64,000 bases of DNA, taken from the NCBI GenBank assembly GCA_033961575.1, contig CM066733.1, forward strand, positions 138,806,421-138,870,420, read 5' to 3'. The position numbers were made by a program, and so were the translations under genes. This document shows, piece by piece, positions 1-11,810 of this stretch (the first letter of the stretch is position 1; each line of letters starts with the position of its first letter). This stretch comes from Aselliscus stoliczkanus (taxonomy: Eukaryota; Chordata; Mammalia; Chiroptera; Hipposideridae). The notes under the pieces are model-generated. The model made no database searches. It saw only the letters and a list, made by a program, of their open reading frames with translations, and was not told the origin of the DNA.

Positions 1-130
1 CTGGAATAGAATTTAAAAGAGCATTTCATAGTGATGGAAAGGAGTCGGACCCTAAAAAGCCAATGAGGTCCAAAATAAAGCAAGTCACTCTATTTGGTGT
101 CCCGAGTGACCCCCTAACGTTCACGCCTCA
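1..130. other. Flank upstream of the AIG1 CpG island
   Basis: Low-GC sequence just upstream of the island. A CCAAT pentamer lies at 60-64, too far from the likely start of transcription to assign confidently. No gene is visible. Confidence 0.5.
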
Positions 131-488
131 ACCAGTTTCTCAGCACCGAGCACCCCGCTTGGCCACCCCAGGGACCCCCGCAGCAATCCCTCAGTGGGAA
201 CGGGGGTCCACACAGGGGTCCCCACCCTCCTTCAGGGCAGAGCTCCCGCACCCGCGGCGGCCCCCAGCGCACGAAGCGCCCTTCCCGAACCCTGGTCGCC
301 CTCGGGGGGCGCCCCCTCTACACTCCTGGGACACGTAGGGGGCGTCCCCGGCCGGGTCTCCAGGGGCCCCCGAGAAAACGCTACAGCAGAATGACGGAGA
401 TGACGACAGAGCTGACGCCACGCCTCCCGCCGGGGCCGCGGCCGCCGTGAGAGCCCGCCAACGCGGCCCCGCCCACTCTAGTCTCTGG

Positions 489-573
489 GCCCCGCCCCGC
501 CCCGCCGCGGCCCCGCCCAGCCCCGCCGCAGCCCCGCCCAGCCCCGCCGCAGCCCCCGCCCCGCCCCGCCGCG
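489..573 (+). repeat. Four-unit ~21-bp GC-box tandem array in the AIG1 promoter
   Basis: Units at 510-530 and 531-551 are identical 21-mers, each carrying a CCCCGCCC GC box. A unit at 489-509 differs from them at two positions, and a 22-base version follows at 552-573. The array ends about 80 bp upstream of the start codon. The period is close to two helical turns, so the Sp1/KLF-type boxes would lie on one face of the DNA. Confidence 0.85.
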
Positions 574-652
574 CCGGGCTTCCCACGGGCGCGCACCCGG
601 TGCCTTCCGCCCGGCCTCCTCGCTGCCCAGCCAGCCTAGGCCTTTGGCGAAC

Positions 653-793
653 ATGGCGCTCGTTCCTTGCCAAGTGCTGCGGGTGGCGATTCTGCTGTCT
701 TATTGCTCTATCCTGTGCAACTACAAGGCCATCGAAATGCCCTCTCATCAGACCTACGGAGGGAGCTGGAAATTCCTGACGTTCATTGATCTG
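653..793 (+). CDS. AIG1 coding exon 1
   Basis: Encodes the first 47 residues of androgen-induced gene 1, a multi-pass membrane threonine hydrolase that cleaves fatty-acid esters of hydroxy fatty acids (FAHFAs). The translation starts [10 protein letters not shown] and ends FLTFIDL, which I recognise as the AIG1 N-terminus. Residues about 8-22 form a hydrophobic segment. Thr43, reported as the catalytic threonine, is the ACG codon at 779-781; the partner histidine (about residue 134 in the human protein) lies in a later exon outside the window. The ATG has a strong Kozak context (A at -3, G at +4). An in-frame TTG at 644 adds three codons but there is no reason to prefer it. The exon ends in phase 0 at CTG followed by the strong donor GTAAGG. 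The frame is intact. Confidence 0.96.
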
Positions 794-1040
794 GTAAGGC
801 CGTGCTCCCCCTCTCCCGTCTGCCCTGCCCCCGAGCCCGAGCCTTGGTGGGTGTGCGAGCACCTGCTCGGGAGCGCGCCTGCAGCCTCCACCCCTGTCCT
901 CGCCTCTCCCCCGGCGATTGCGTCGGAAGGCCTGGCTGCCCCCACAGCAACCCCTGTGCACCGCCCAGCGTGACCCGGTCACTGGGGCACGAGTGGAGGT
1001 GGGCTGCAGCCCGGCGGTGGGGTGTTTGGAGGGGAACACA

Positions 1041-3720
1041 GACCTACTGCTAAGAGGTAACGCGGAAAGATTCTCAACTTAAGCAAATGGATTGGACGCC
1101 CTTGATCTTGAGGGGCCAGGCCTCAGACCCCTTCGCCCCCAACCTGCTTTCTAGAGCACCCATCGTGGGATCAAGTTGCAGCACCTAAGGAAACTGAGTA
1201 CTGTCGAATTACTTGAGACTTCCTCTGAAAAGAACAAAATCCTCTTCACATAGAAGCTCCTAATAAAGTTGTCTTTTTTGCATCTGGTTTTTTTTTTTTT
1301 TTCTGCCCATTGTCAGTAATTTCCTTACACCCTTTTTACCCAAGAAACATGAGTGGAGAGAGATTTTTCAAAATGCATTTCCAGTGTGACTTGACACCTT
1401 TCTTCCCATGTAAATGTTTGCAGTGGTTTGCATAAGCAGCTCCTCTTTTGGCACAACATGATAGCCTGGACAGGGCATCAGGATTTTTTGTTTGTTTGTT
1501 TTGTAAACATAGCCACACTTCAGACATTAAAAGAGCCAGAGAATCAGAACGTGAACATACACCCAAAAATGACATGGGGTGGAACCTAGATGACTAATGT
1601 AGACTGGGCCCAACACTAAAAGATGATCAAGTATGGGTTCAAACAAAAGCAACCAATGCTAAGGACTACAGAAACTAGAACCAACTCCTGGGACGCCAGA
1701 ACTGCCAGTCCAGGATCAATCCTGAGGTTGCCTATTCAAGGAAGATTGTCGTCTCTAATTGTTGACCCTCCATTTTGATGATGAGAACTTAATACCTGTT
1801 TTAAGACACTTCCAAAGGCTTAGTATTCTTCAAAGAAATGCAGTCACAGCGTTTTAGTTTAGAAATGCCACCTTATATTTGTATCATGTTAGATACTTTC
1901 AGAGAGGAATTTAAGTTCTTTTCCCCAGCAGTCTTCAAACTATGCTCATACCCCAGAGCACCAAGACTTCCCAGGGCATAAAGTGTTTCAAGGGTTTCAA
2001 TTTTCAGATCCTCAACTTTCATCTCTTTCTTGAAACTGATCTGCCTGTGAACATGGGTGATGCCTTGCCAGCTCTTTTCTCTACCTCCCCATTCATCCAA
2101 GGGACGAGCATATGACAGGGCTTTGTGCTGCATTTATCTGTTCCTTTTAGAATTCAGAAGACAGATAGATAGTTGTCACCAGGACTAGCTTCGTATTTAA
2201 AAACGAAGTCAGACTTGTTTTGACGGGACGTCTTATTTGGTTGATTGGCTTATCAATGAGGACTGACTCTGCCAATTATGTTATATAGCCGACATTTTCC
2301 ATCAATGGAATGAGTGAAATATGCATCTCTGAAGTTCTGATAAAAATGGATCAGAACATTAGAAATCATGCCCCTTTTTCAAAGGTTTAAACTTACGTTG
2401 AAAATGTTTAGATGTTATTTTAAAAATTTGTGCATAGGTTTTCAGATCTCTTTAAGGGGCTATGTGAACACAATTCCTCTTAGATCACTACAGTATCCCA
2501 TTCGTCAGGTCTTACGTAGAGCTGGCCCTTTTGGGTGTTATCAAGGAGCAATGTTGAAATAAAATGCTAATGGAGACTCCACTAGAGCCATAGGAACTAT
2601 GAACAGTTCTCAGAAGCAACTTGGCATTAAATATAATAGTTTGGGGAAAGCAGAGGAGGGGTCAGCAGGTGAGAGGGATAGAAAGTGAAGGTGTCAGTTA
2701 ATCCATGAGAGATGACTGCTTCTGACATTGGCGTTGCTTATTTACTGGGTTAAAAAGCAAGACTCACAGGAAACAATGTATCATGATGACCTTTGTGTGA
2801 CATGAAACTAGTAGAGCCAATTTGACTCTACTTAAGCTGTCATATAGTTTATAGTTTAGCATTTGATGATTGGACTTACTTATTTTAAATAATCATCACA
2901 GATATATTTTTGTCTATCAGAATTCAGGCCTAAATTCAAATTTGAAACTTTTGTTTCGTATTTCAGTTTGTATAGGGCCTTCAGCCAATCATTCAAACTT
3001 CTTACTCTCTGTGGCTTCTGATTGAAATATAATAATTATCTTTAATCAAGAGTTCCTGTAAGAAAGTATGCCTAGAATATGTTCAGAGAAACATTCATAC
3101 AACATGTTATTTTTTTTTTTAAGAGAGATTTAGAGTCTTCCAGAGCTTAAGCATTGTACAGCTGTTAAAACAACCAACCTGTCAATCCCTAGGAATGGCA
3201 TGAAAAGATTAGGCTACTATAATTTACCCATTTAACTTTTCATTTTTCCTGTTAAAAAGATGGAATAAACTTTATTGCTTAGTGTTTGGAGCAATTTTAA
3301 TGATTCTTTGCTCATTAGAGCAATTTTGGAAGAGGGTTTAATTTAGCTTCTCAAAATTGTAATGAGAAGCCCTGTTTTCTAGTTGGCTTGGATTGCAGAG
3401 AATCTGGATGCTTATCCTGGTGGCCACAGTCCAATTCCATATTCCATGGCATCAGTTTACCAGAATATAAGTTGGGAATCTCAGGCTACATGGTCTCCAG
3501 GAGCAGATGAATATGTGGCAGTGGCCATTCCAGCTGTATCCATGTCTTTTTGAGTATGAGAGTCATCCCAATAGAAAGAGAGCTCATAGTTAAAAACTGA
3601 AATGCAAGTTGTGGCTCTCAGTAATTTTATACTGTTATTCCCCAACCGCTCCTCTTCCTAGCATTGAAAAACTCCAAGAGAACTAACATGCTTCAAGAAA
3701 ATTCATTAGTAAATGGAAAT
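1041..3720. other. Intron 1 sequence, nothing recognised
   Basis: AT-rich unique-looking sequence with a T-run near 1290, a short (GTTT)n near 1490 and a T-run near 3110. No exon or repeat family could be identified. Confidence 0.5.
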
Positions 3721-4187
3721 TGTGGTTGGCAGAATAATGGGTACCCAAAGATGCTCATGTCCTAACCCCCAGAACCTGTGACTCTGTTAAGTTACATTGC
3801 AAAGGGGAGTTAGCCTGGATTATCCAGGTGTGCCCAATGTAATCACAGGGGTTCTTGAGGGAGGTGAAAGTGGAGTCAGGTGGAGGAAAATGTGACTGCT
3901 GAAGAAAGTCACAGAGAGATGCAACATTGCTGGCTTTGAAGATAAAGGAAGGAGCCTCCAAGCCAGAGCCCAGGAATGTGGGGATTGTCTAGAAGCTGGA
4001 AAGGATGAGGAAATAAATTCTCCCCTCGAGCCTCCAGAGGGAACGCAGCCCTGCTGACACCGTGGTTTTAGCCCATTGAGACCTATTTTGGACCTCTGCC
4101 TTCCAAATCTATAAAAAAATAATTGCATATTGTTTAAGCCACTAAATATAAGGTAATGTGTTACAGCAGCAATAGAAAGCTAGTACA
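3721..4187 (+). mobile_element. LTR-like element, MaLR/MLT1-type (tentative)
   Basis: Begins TG and ends CA. It carries phrases typical of old placental MaLR-type LTRs: a start around AATAATGG...CCCAAAGATG, a middle motif CAACATTGCTGGCTTTGAAG, and an end around TTGTTTAAGCCACTAAAT then TTACAGCAGCAATAGAAAG. Length 467 bp. No target-site duplication is visible, as expected for a very old copy. The subfamily is uncertain. Confidence 0.6.
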
Positions 4188-5145
4188 CTTGGTTTTCAAT
4201 CCTCTGACCTGGGGAAAAAAAACAAATGTACTTATGTAGTGATTCAACTAGTTCTTTATGTACATTAGATAACTGGTTAATTTTAGACTTAATGAAAACA
4301 CAGGTTTTTGCCTACTATATATATTAAACTACGCAGAGGAGACATAATGTAACAAGAGGCACTATGAGAATCTATAAAAACAACATTGGAAAAACTAGGC
4401 CTCTACTGTAAAGTATTTTAGAGACTATCATGTAACATGTCGTGCTAGGAGAAGGAATACCCTTAACTGGAAATAAGCTGGAAAGGAAGAAATTTAAATG
4501 AATTAATGTTCAAATATTTTCTTAACAGCTATTACAGCTGATGAATTTTTTTCACATGAGGCAGATTTATTCAGTTATCTCTAATTAAAGGATAATTGCT
4601 ACCCCCCACAAAATTACATAACAGTTGGCTCCAAAGATGATAAAAATGAAGGCTCAGAATAAACCCAGCATAAAAAAGTTAAAAGGAAAAGGCAAGTGCA
4701 TGTTAAGGCCTTAGAGTTGTGCTGGGGTATAATAGTGTTTGTAAGTATTGAACCCATGGGAACTTTCTCTCACCAAATTTTCAAGGAGCATTCTTTGCTT
4801 GTCCAGCTCCTCCTAAAACATTCGAAATAATAGGGATTTTTTGGAAATATATCAACCAGAACTTGATTCAGATGTGTATGGTAGAATGTCTAACACACAT
4901 GAGCCAGAATCAACTTGTGAACACGAATTGGACATTTGTTACTAAAAATTAAATTAATATTGACGCTGGATGTAGGACATTTGACTTTTGAAGACTGAAA
5001 CAAAAATCTGGCTATCCCATTTGCTCTAGTTTGCGGTATCCACCGTTTTTCAGAGGTATCATCATCTCTTAAGGCTGCATTTTACCCCTTGTTCTTCTGG
5101 TACGGACTTTTCATTCCTGCATGGACAGGAGATTGTTTAGGCCCT
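4188..5145. other. Intron 1 sequence, nothing recognised
   Basis: AT-rich unique sequence with no identifiable repeat, exon or RNA gene. Confidence 0.5.
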
Positions 5146-5306
5146 GCCTCCTCAAAGTGTGGTCTGAGGATCCGAGCACTGACCTTATCTGGGGCCCTGA
5201 TAGAAGTGGGGGACCCCTGGCTCCACCCCTGACCTTCTGAATCAGACTCAACACTTCAATAAGATCATTAGGTGGTTCGTCTGCACATTCTAGTGTGATA
5301 GATGCT
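5146..5306 (+). mobile_element. MER5A-type hAT-Charlie miniature element
   Basis: Recognised from the order CTCAAAGTGTGGTCTGAGGA, then a CCCTGATAGAA and GACC...CTGAATCAGA core, as in MER5A (placental, non-autonomous hAT). It is diverged and its terminal repeats are decayed. Confidence 0.75.
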
Positions 5307-7350
5307 GCCCCAGGCCACGCCATTTCTGTTTTGTCATTTAATATGGAATAGTTTGCACGACACAGTCTCCGTATATTAATCCTGCCTACTGTATTGAAAA
5401 CATTTAAACACATTTCAAAATATATTGAAGGTGACTTTTACTGTGACATAATTAAAAAAAGGAGAAAAGTATGTATTAGGCACCCGGGATAGGTTATATA
5501 TTGCCACTGCGAAACAAATTTATCTAATCTTCAGGCAAGCAAGGCAAAAAAGGATATATATTTGGTTGCATTGTCCCTAGTGCTAGTGTAAAGGAGCACA
5601 GCAATTTATCAGGAGAAATAGTTCTTTCTAGACACTGTCTTTTCAAGGTTATTTATTACTCAGATCGTCATACAAAGAACATCAGGAAGCATAGTAGATA
5701 ATGCCTTTGAGTGGTGTTTAGCAAACTATATAGAAATATTCTTATAGTTGATGTTTCTTATGTCATGATTTTATGAAAGCCAAAGGCATGGTCTTATATT
5801 TTGATTAGGCGAAAGCATATTTGTAGAGGTTTAAGGTAATGTAATCTCGGCACTTATTTTTGTTGTCTAAATCCGTATTGCAAAAGAATTTAAGAAAACC
5901 ACAGAAGGATAAATAAGGACTCAGATGTTGAAAAGCTTGGGGTGTTCAAAGAGCAGGAAATGATCAAGTGTACCAGGAGGATACATTTTCTTGCTTTTAG
6001 ACATACTAAGAATTTTTGACACCTAAAAAAATGTTAAAGAGGCAGAATAAACTGCATAAGTATACTAAACAATGCATTTGAATTGGTCTTATATTTACTT
6101 ATATATTTATAATAAAATATGCTCGATTCTAGTTCATGGCTTAATTTTAAATAGGAAATAAAGTATCTCGAGAAGGGATTCTGTATGTCATTATGTAACT
6201 ATGATACTTAGCTTTGCCAGTCAAAACCATAGAGTGTCTTGTGAAGGCCAAGTGTTCATTGAGTACTCATTGAACATAATGAGGTGGGGTTTTGTTTGTT
6301 TGTTTGTTTTTGGATATTATGCAAAGGGGGTGAAAGTGCAAATTTTTTTTCAGTAGTATCAGATTTGACCCTGAAATGTCCACATAAACTTGAAGGATTA
6401 AATAATGCTTTTCCTAATCCAGGGGAGAATTGTGAATATGATACTTTGCATAGAATCCTCTTCACCTTCTTTGAAACTGTTGCTTTTGGATCAAACATAA
6501 AATGGGGGTCTGGTTTTGTGAGAGCAGGGGAGAGAGTTGAGGATATAATCACTCATTCCCTTTCTTAGTTGCCACTGGTATTGAAATTATAGAAAGTCAT
6601 CTGACCACTAGTTGAGGTCACTCCTGTTCCCATTCCTGCCCTTCCCTATGTCTGGTATAACATTTAGCAAAATTGGTAGCTGCTCTTGAGGGTTTTCATT
6701 TGTTTTCCCCAGAAATGTCATATGTTTCTGTGGAAGCGTGAACAATAGTACAATTTTCCATGTTGAATCAGATGTTCCTGTGATCCAAGCATGCTTGGAA
6801 AAATCTTACTGCTTAGGATTCCATAACAACAGAGCTCTCTTTTGTGGCTAGCAGCCTGTGGCTAGACAGCCAAAGGGCCATTGCTCGCCTGCAGGGCCAT
6901 CCTACCAGAGTGCAGTGAGCACAGAGCTCTCTGTGAAGGTGAGACATCCCTTGATCAGAACTATTATGGAGCAAGATATGCAATGTAGCTTCGATAAGCT
7001 TGATCAGGATAATCTAATCAAGAATAACTACAGATATTGCTTGAATTTGCAAAGTGGCGAGAACACTGTCACTGAATCTTGAGAAAATGGGATATGTTCA
7101 TTACAGTTCATTACAGCATGGAATTCTAAAAAGACAGTCAGCTAATGGTATAGCCCTTTCAGATTGACTTATACTTAGACATGTCAGGCTGTTGTAATTT
7201 AAAATTGTATTTCAAAAGCAATACATGGAATTATAGAAAATTTGTACAATACAAGAAATACTAGAGAGGAAAATATATTCCATTTTAATTATCCCCAGTT
7301 TTCTGTGCTTCATAGCATTTTAACGCTTCAAGATGGTTATTGATTTCAGA
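5307..7350. other. Intron 1 sequence, mostly unassigned
   Basis: AT-rich. A (GTTT)n run occurs near 6294-6310. The block at about 6840-7080 is richer in GC and looks like unique sequence; it is listed among the findings as a candidate conserved block. Confidence 0.45.
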
Positions 7351-7355
7351 ACTTT

Positions 7356-7395
7356 ATACACACACACACACACACACACACAGAAACACACACAG
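7356..7395. repeat. (CA)n microsatellite
   Basis: Nearly pure CA repeat to about 7382, then interrupted CA/AAAC. Confidence 0.95.
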
Positions 7396-7419
7396 ATAGT
7401 CAGACTGCAATTATATATA

Positions 7420-7558
7420 CCGGGTGTGCCAAAAAAAATGTATACATATGACTTGTATTCATCTTTTGTTATTGGTATATATTGAGTATTACAATTTTAA
7501 TACAGTTTTTTTTTTCCTTTCTTAAAATGTGTATATATATTTTTTGGCATCCTCTGTG
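7420..7558 (+). mobile_element. Mariner-type miniature element, copy 1
   Basis: Ends resemble each other as inverted repeats (left GGGTGTGCCAAAAAAAATG, right TTTTTTGGCATCCTC) and TA dinucleotides flank both sides, as for Tc1/mariner insertions. The interior shares GTATTCATCTTTTGTTATTG and ACAATTTTAATACAG with copies at 23752 and 58989. Length about 139 bp, so non-autonomous. Confidence 0.8.
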
Positions 7559-7699
7559 TATAGTCAGATTTCAGAAAAATCATATTCTTTATAAAAATTA
7601 TTTTTAAATTACAGAGAAAAATATTTATCACTCAGAATTACCAGTGGTACTATTTTAGTATTTGCCTTTTGAGCCATATATGTATACTTTAAAACAAAA

Positions 7700-9410
7700 G
7701 CTCACTATATACATACAGCTTGTATAATTTCTTTAATTAACATACAGCAAAATTCACTCTTTTTGGTGTACAGTTCTATGAGTTTTGACAGATGCATAGG
7801 ATTCGGGTAGCCACCACCATACCCATCTAAAAATATTCCTTCATGCTGTCCCCTTATGGTCAAACCCTCCCCTGAATCTTAAGAACCATAGATTTGTTCT
7901 CTATCCCTATAGTTTGGCTTTTCCTAGAAAAATATATGAGGCATACAACGAATAGCCTTTGAGCCTGACTCTTTTCATTTCATGTAATGCATTTTAGATT
8001 CCTCCATGTTGTTGTGTATCTATAGTTTGTTCCATTTTATTGCTGACGAGTATTCCATGGTATTGATGGACCACTTTGCTGATCCACTCATAAGTAGGGC
8101 ATTTGAGTTTTTTCCTAGTTTGGGATAATTATTAAAAAAAGCAGCTATAAACATTTGCATACAAGTTTTTGTATGAACATGAATTTTCATTTTTATTGGG
8201 TATGTACCTAGGAGTGGGATTGATTGGTCATATGGCAAGTATACGATTAACGGGATGAGAAACTGCCAAATTGGATGTGCCATATTGCTTTGCCATCAGC
8301 AGTGTATAAGAGTTCCAGTTGCCCTGGGTCCTTGTCAGTGTGTGACATTGTCCATTTTTCTTCTACTTTAGCTTCTCTAATAAGTGTGTGGTAGTATCTC
8401 ATTGTGCTTGTAATTTGCAATTTCTTCATGAGTAATGATGTTAAGGGTCTTTTCCTTTTGTATCTTATCACACATATATCTTCTCTGAGAAGTGTCTTTT
8501 CAGTTGCCTGTTTTAAAGAAAAAAAAGAGCGTTTCTTATTGTTAAGCTTTGAGAGTTCTTGTGTATGCTGTGTAAAAGTTCTTTGTCAAATATGTGATTT
8601 GCAAATATTTTCTCCCTGTCCATAGTGTATCTTTGCATTTTATTAGTAGTATCCTTTGCAGAACACAAGTTTATTATTTTGATGACATCTAAATAGTCAT
8701 TTTTTTATTTTATGAAATATGCTTTCGGTGTTTGTCTAAGAACTTTTTACCTAACCCAAAGTCACAAAGAGTTTCTCCTCTATTTCCTTCCAGAAGTTTT
8801 ACTTTTCAGGTTTTACATTTAGGCCCATGATCCATTTTGTATTAGTTTTTTGGGTATGGTATCCGGTAAGTGTCAAGTTGAGTCTTTTTTTTTTTTTTTT
8901 TTTTTTTTGGTATAGTTGTATAGATGTAGTTATTCTAGCACCATTTCTTGGAAAAAAACCCTCTACTTTCACCATTGAATTGCTTTGTACCTTTGTCAGA
9001 AACCAAGTAAGGACATTGTGTATCTATTTTTGGACTCTATTCTGTTTCACTGATGTGTCTGTTCACAATTATTGCAGCTTTATCATAAGTGTTGAAATTT
9101 TCAAAATTTGTTTAGGCTATTCTAATTACTTTGCTTCTGTTCAAATTTTCGAATAGCCTTGTCAATATCTACAAGTAATCCTACTGGGATTTTTGAGTGG
9201 CAGTTCATTGAATCTATAGAACAATTCAGGGAAAATTGACATCTTAAATATATTTACTCTTCCAATCCATGAACATGATACATCTCTCCATTTATTTAGA
9301 TCTTTTGATATCTTTCATCGATGTTTTGTAGTTTTCAGCATATAGCTCCTTTACATTTTGTTAGACTTATACATAGTTCTTTTAAAAATCAGCCTTTTTT
9401 AAATCTTTTA
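7700..9410 (-). mobile_element. L1M-type LINE fragment, antisense
   Basis: Read on the + strand it shows the reversed 3' UTR and ORF2 tail common to old L1s: ATTCACTCTTTTTGGTGTAC, then GAGTATTCCATGG, GGTATGTACCTAGGAGTGG and GATTTGCAAATATTTTCTCC. It is heavily decayed. A 24-base T-run (8885-8908) lies inside. Confidence 0.85.
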
Positions 9411-9813
9411 TATTTTATAGATATCTTTATTGGGATAATTGTAGATTCATATCAGTTGTAAGAAAGAATACAGAAAGACCTATATATGCTTTACTCAGTT
9501 TCCCCAGTGGTAACATTGTACAACTGTATCATGATGTCACCATCAGGATGTTGATGTCGAAACAATCAAGATACAAAACAGTTACATCCCCACAAGGATA
9601 CCTCTTGTAGCCTTTTTTATGGCCACACCTACCCTCTCTCTCCCTGTACAATACAGGAAACTCTAGGAAAGGAAATTTATTCCATCATAATTATCCCTAA
9701 TTTTCTGTGCATTTCATCATTTTCATGTTTGACCCCAGTCAAACATTAATTTGTTCTTGATGATTTTATTATTTCAAAATATATAAATGGAATCATATAC
9801 GTGTGTGTGGTGC

Positions 9814-9858
<45 letters not shown>

Positions 9859-11390
9859 TGTGACTTTTGGCGATTGGCTTTTTCCACCCAGAGTAATTCC
9901 CTAGATATTCATCCAAGTTGTTAACATGTGTCAATGGTTTGTTCCTTTTTATTGCTGAGTTTGATTTCATGGTATAGATGTGCCACAGTTTGTTTAACCA
10001 GGTACCCATTAAATGATATTTGAATTGTTTCCAGTTTGGTGCTATTATCAATAAAACTGCTATGAGCATTCATATACAGGTTTTTATGTGAACATAAGTT
10101 CTCATTTCTCTGGCATAAATATCCAAGAGGGCAACTGCTGGGTTGTATGGCAGTTGCAATTTTAGTTTCAAAAGTACCTGCCAAACTGTTTTCCAGAGTG
10201 GCTGTAGCATTTTAAATTTTTACTAGCAATGTGTGAGTGATATAGTTTCTCCTGATGTTTACCAGTTATTTGATGCTGTCAGTATTTTTAATTTTAGCAT
10301 TTTGATTGGTGTGAAGTGATAGTTCATTGTGGTTGTAATTTGCATTTCTCAAATGGCTAATAATGTTGAACATCTTCCCATGTGCTTATTTGCCATCTTT
10401 TTATACTTTGCAGGGAAACAAATAGTATTATTTTGTTACATTTTACCCTCTGAGTTGTTTATTGCTAGTATATAGAGATACATTTGATTTTTGCATGTTG
10501 ACTTTATATCCTGTGATTTTTGCTAACCTCACTTATTGGAAGAGATTTGCTGTAGACTCCATGGGATTTTCTTGCTTTTTTTTTTAAATAGACAATCATG
10601 TCATCCATTAATAGTTTTCTTCTTTTCCAGTCTTTGTGGCTTTTATTTCTTTTTCATGTTTATATTGTATTGGTTAAAACAATAATAACTAGAAGTGGTG
10701 AGAGTGGATACTTTGCATTATTTCATTTTTAGGAGGAAAATAGTCTTTTGCAATTAGGTATGATGTTAACTATAGTATTTTTTGCATATACCCTTTATTG
10801 GTTGGAATACATTTCCTTTTATTCCTGGTTTGCTAAAAGGCATTTAAAAAATCATAAATGGGTGTTGAATTTAGTCATATGCTTTGACTGCATTCATTGA
10901 TATACTCATATGACTTTGATTTCATATTTCTGTTAATATGGTGAATTATAGTGATTGAGTTTTAAATATTGAACTAGTCTTATTTCTGGAGTGAATGCAT
11001 TCGATTGCTTCCCCTTCCCCTTGCCTCTGCCCCTCCTCCCGCTCCTCCTCTTTCTCTTCCTCGTCGTCTTCATCTGACTTCGATATTAGTGTAATGCTAG
11101 CTTTATTCCTCCTCCGTATTCTGGACGCGATTGAGTAGAATTGGCATTATTTCTTCCTGACATTTTTGATAGAATTTACCACTGAAAACCACTGGGCCTG
11201 GAGTTTTCTTTGTTGGAAAATTACAACTACAAATTCAATTTGATTGAGTTCAAGATATAGGACTATTCAGTTTCTTTCTTTTTCTTGAGATTTGGTAGTT
11301 TATGTCTTTCAAGGAATTGGTTTGTGTCGTTTAAGTTCAGCGTTTTCTTCTTACCTTTCTTTGTGTTTTTGTTCAGAGTTTTTAGTTGCA
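9411..11390 (-). mobile_element. Second antisense L1 fragment with ORF2 remains
   Basis: A separate L1 copy in the same orientation: CTTTACTCAGTTTCCCCAGT begins its reversed 3' end, followed by another copy of the ATTGCTGAG...TGGTATAGATG region already seen near 8040, showing a second insertion. It continues into decayed reversed ORF2 sequence to about 11390. A (GT)n tract and a CT-rich stretch (about 11010-11075) interrupt it. Confidence 0.8.
9817..9856. repeat. (GT)n microsatellite inside L1
   Basis: About 20 GT units with one interruption near the start. Confidence 0.95.
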
Positions 11391-11399
11391 TTCAGTGAT

Positions 11400-11810
11400 G
11401 ATGATCAGCTTTCTCCATCTTGGCTGGCACCAGAAGTAGCTTGCATATAATTTCAATGCCTATTTTTCGCCACCTAGAATATTTTGTAAACATTTTTCCA
11501 TTCCATAGTACATTCTTCTATAACATTTTTAATGACTGCATATTCCTTCATGGGTGTTTATATCTATTCCTTAGTGAACATAGGAATAGATAAACCTTTT
11601 CACACACCTGTGATTTTTCCCTTAGGATAAATTCTTAGAGGCAGAATTGCTGTACTTTATTTAGAGAGTATCTTAACTTTCAGTCAATTTACACTCCCTC
11701 CAATATTTAGAATATTTATGTCTCAATATTGCCACCAACACTCTAAATAGAAAAATAACGCAATTGGTTACTCAGATTTCTCCATCTTTACAGTTTCCTG
11801 CTCGGGAGTT
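11400..11810 (-). mobile_element. Old L1ME-like fragment, antisense
   Basis: Pattern of a reversed L1 3' end, including ATTCCTTCATGGGTGTTTAT, TTAGGATAAATTCTTAGAGG and CAATTTACACTCCCTCCAA. Diverged. Confidence 0.55.

Larger units (their letters stand above)
131..1040 (+). promoter_or_regulatory. CpG island and promoter of AIG1
   Basis: GC and CpG content rise sharply here against the AT-rich remainder of the window, and the first coding exon of AIG1 sits inside. Visible elements are three TGACG half-sites (392-396, 401-405, 413-417), a dense GC-box array at 489-573, and no obvious TATA box. A TATA-less, Sp1-type promoter with dispersed starts is the natural reading, typical of broadly expressed mammalian genes. 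The bases around the start codon (AACATGGCG) also resemble a YY1 site overlapping the initiator ATG. The start of transcription cannot be fixed from sequence; it probably falls between the GC boxes and 653. Long open frames crossing the island on both strands are by-products of GC content. Confidence 0.85.

Noticed and set aside
644..652. TTG at 644 as an upstream AIG1 start
   Set aside because: The ATG at 653 has a strong Kozak context and matches the known N-terminus; TTG starts are not expected here.
191..1039. Open frame of 282 codons on the minus strand across the CpG island, and smaller + strand frames
   Set aside because: High GC removes stop codons; the protein is low-complexity Gly/Arg/Ala and runs antisense to AIG1 exon 1. 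No splice or family support.
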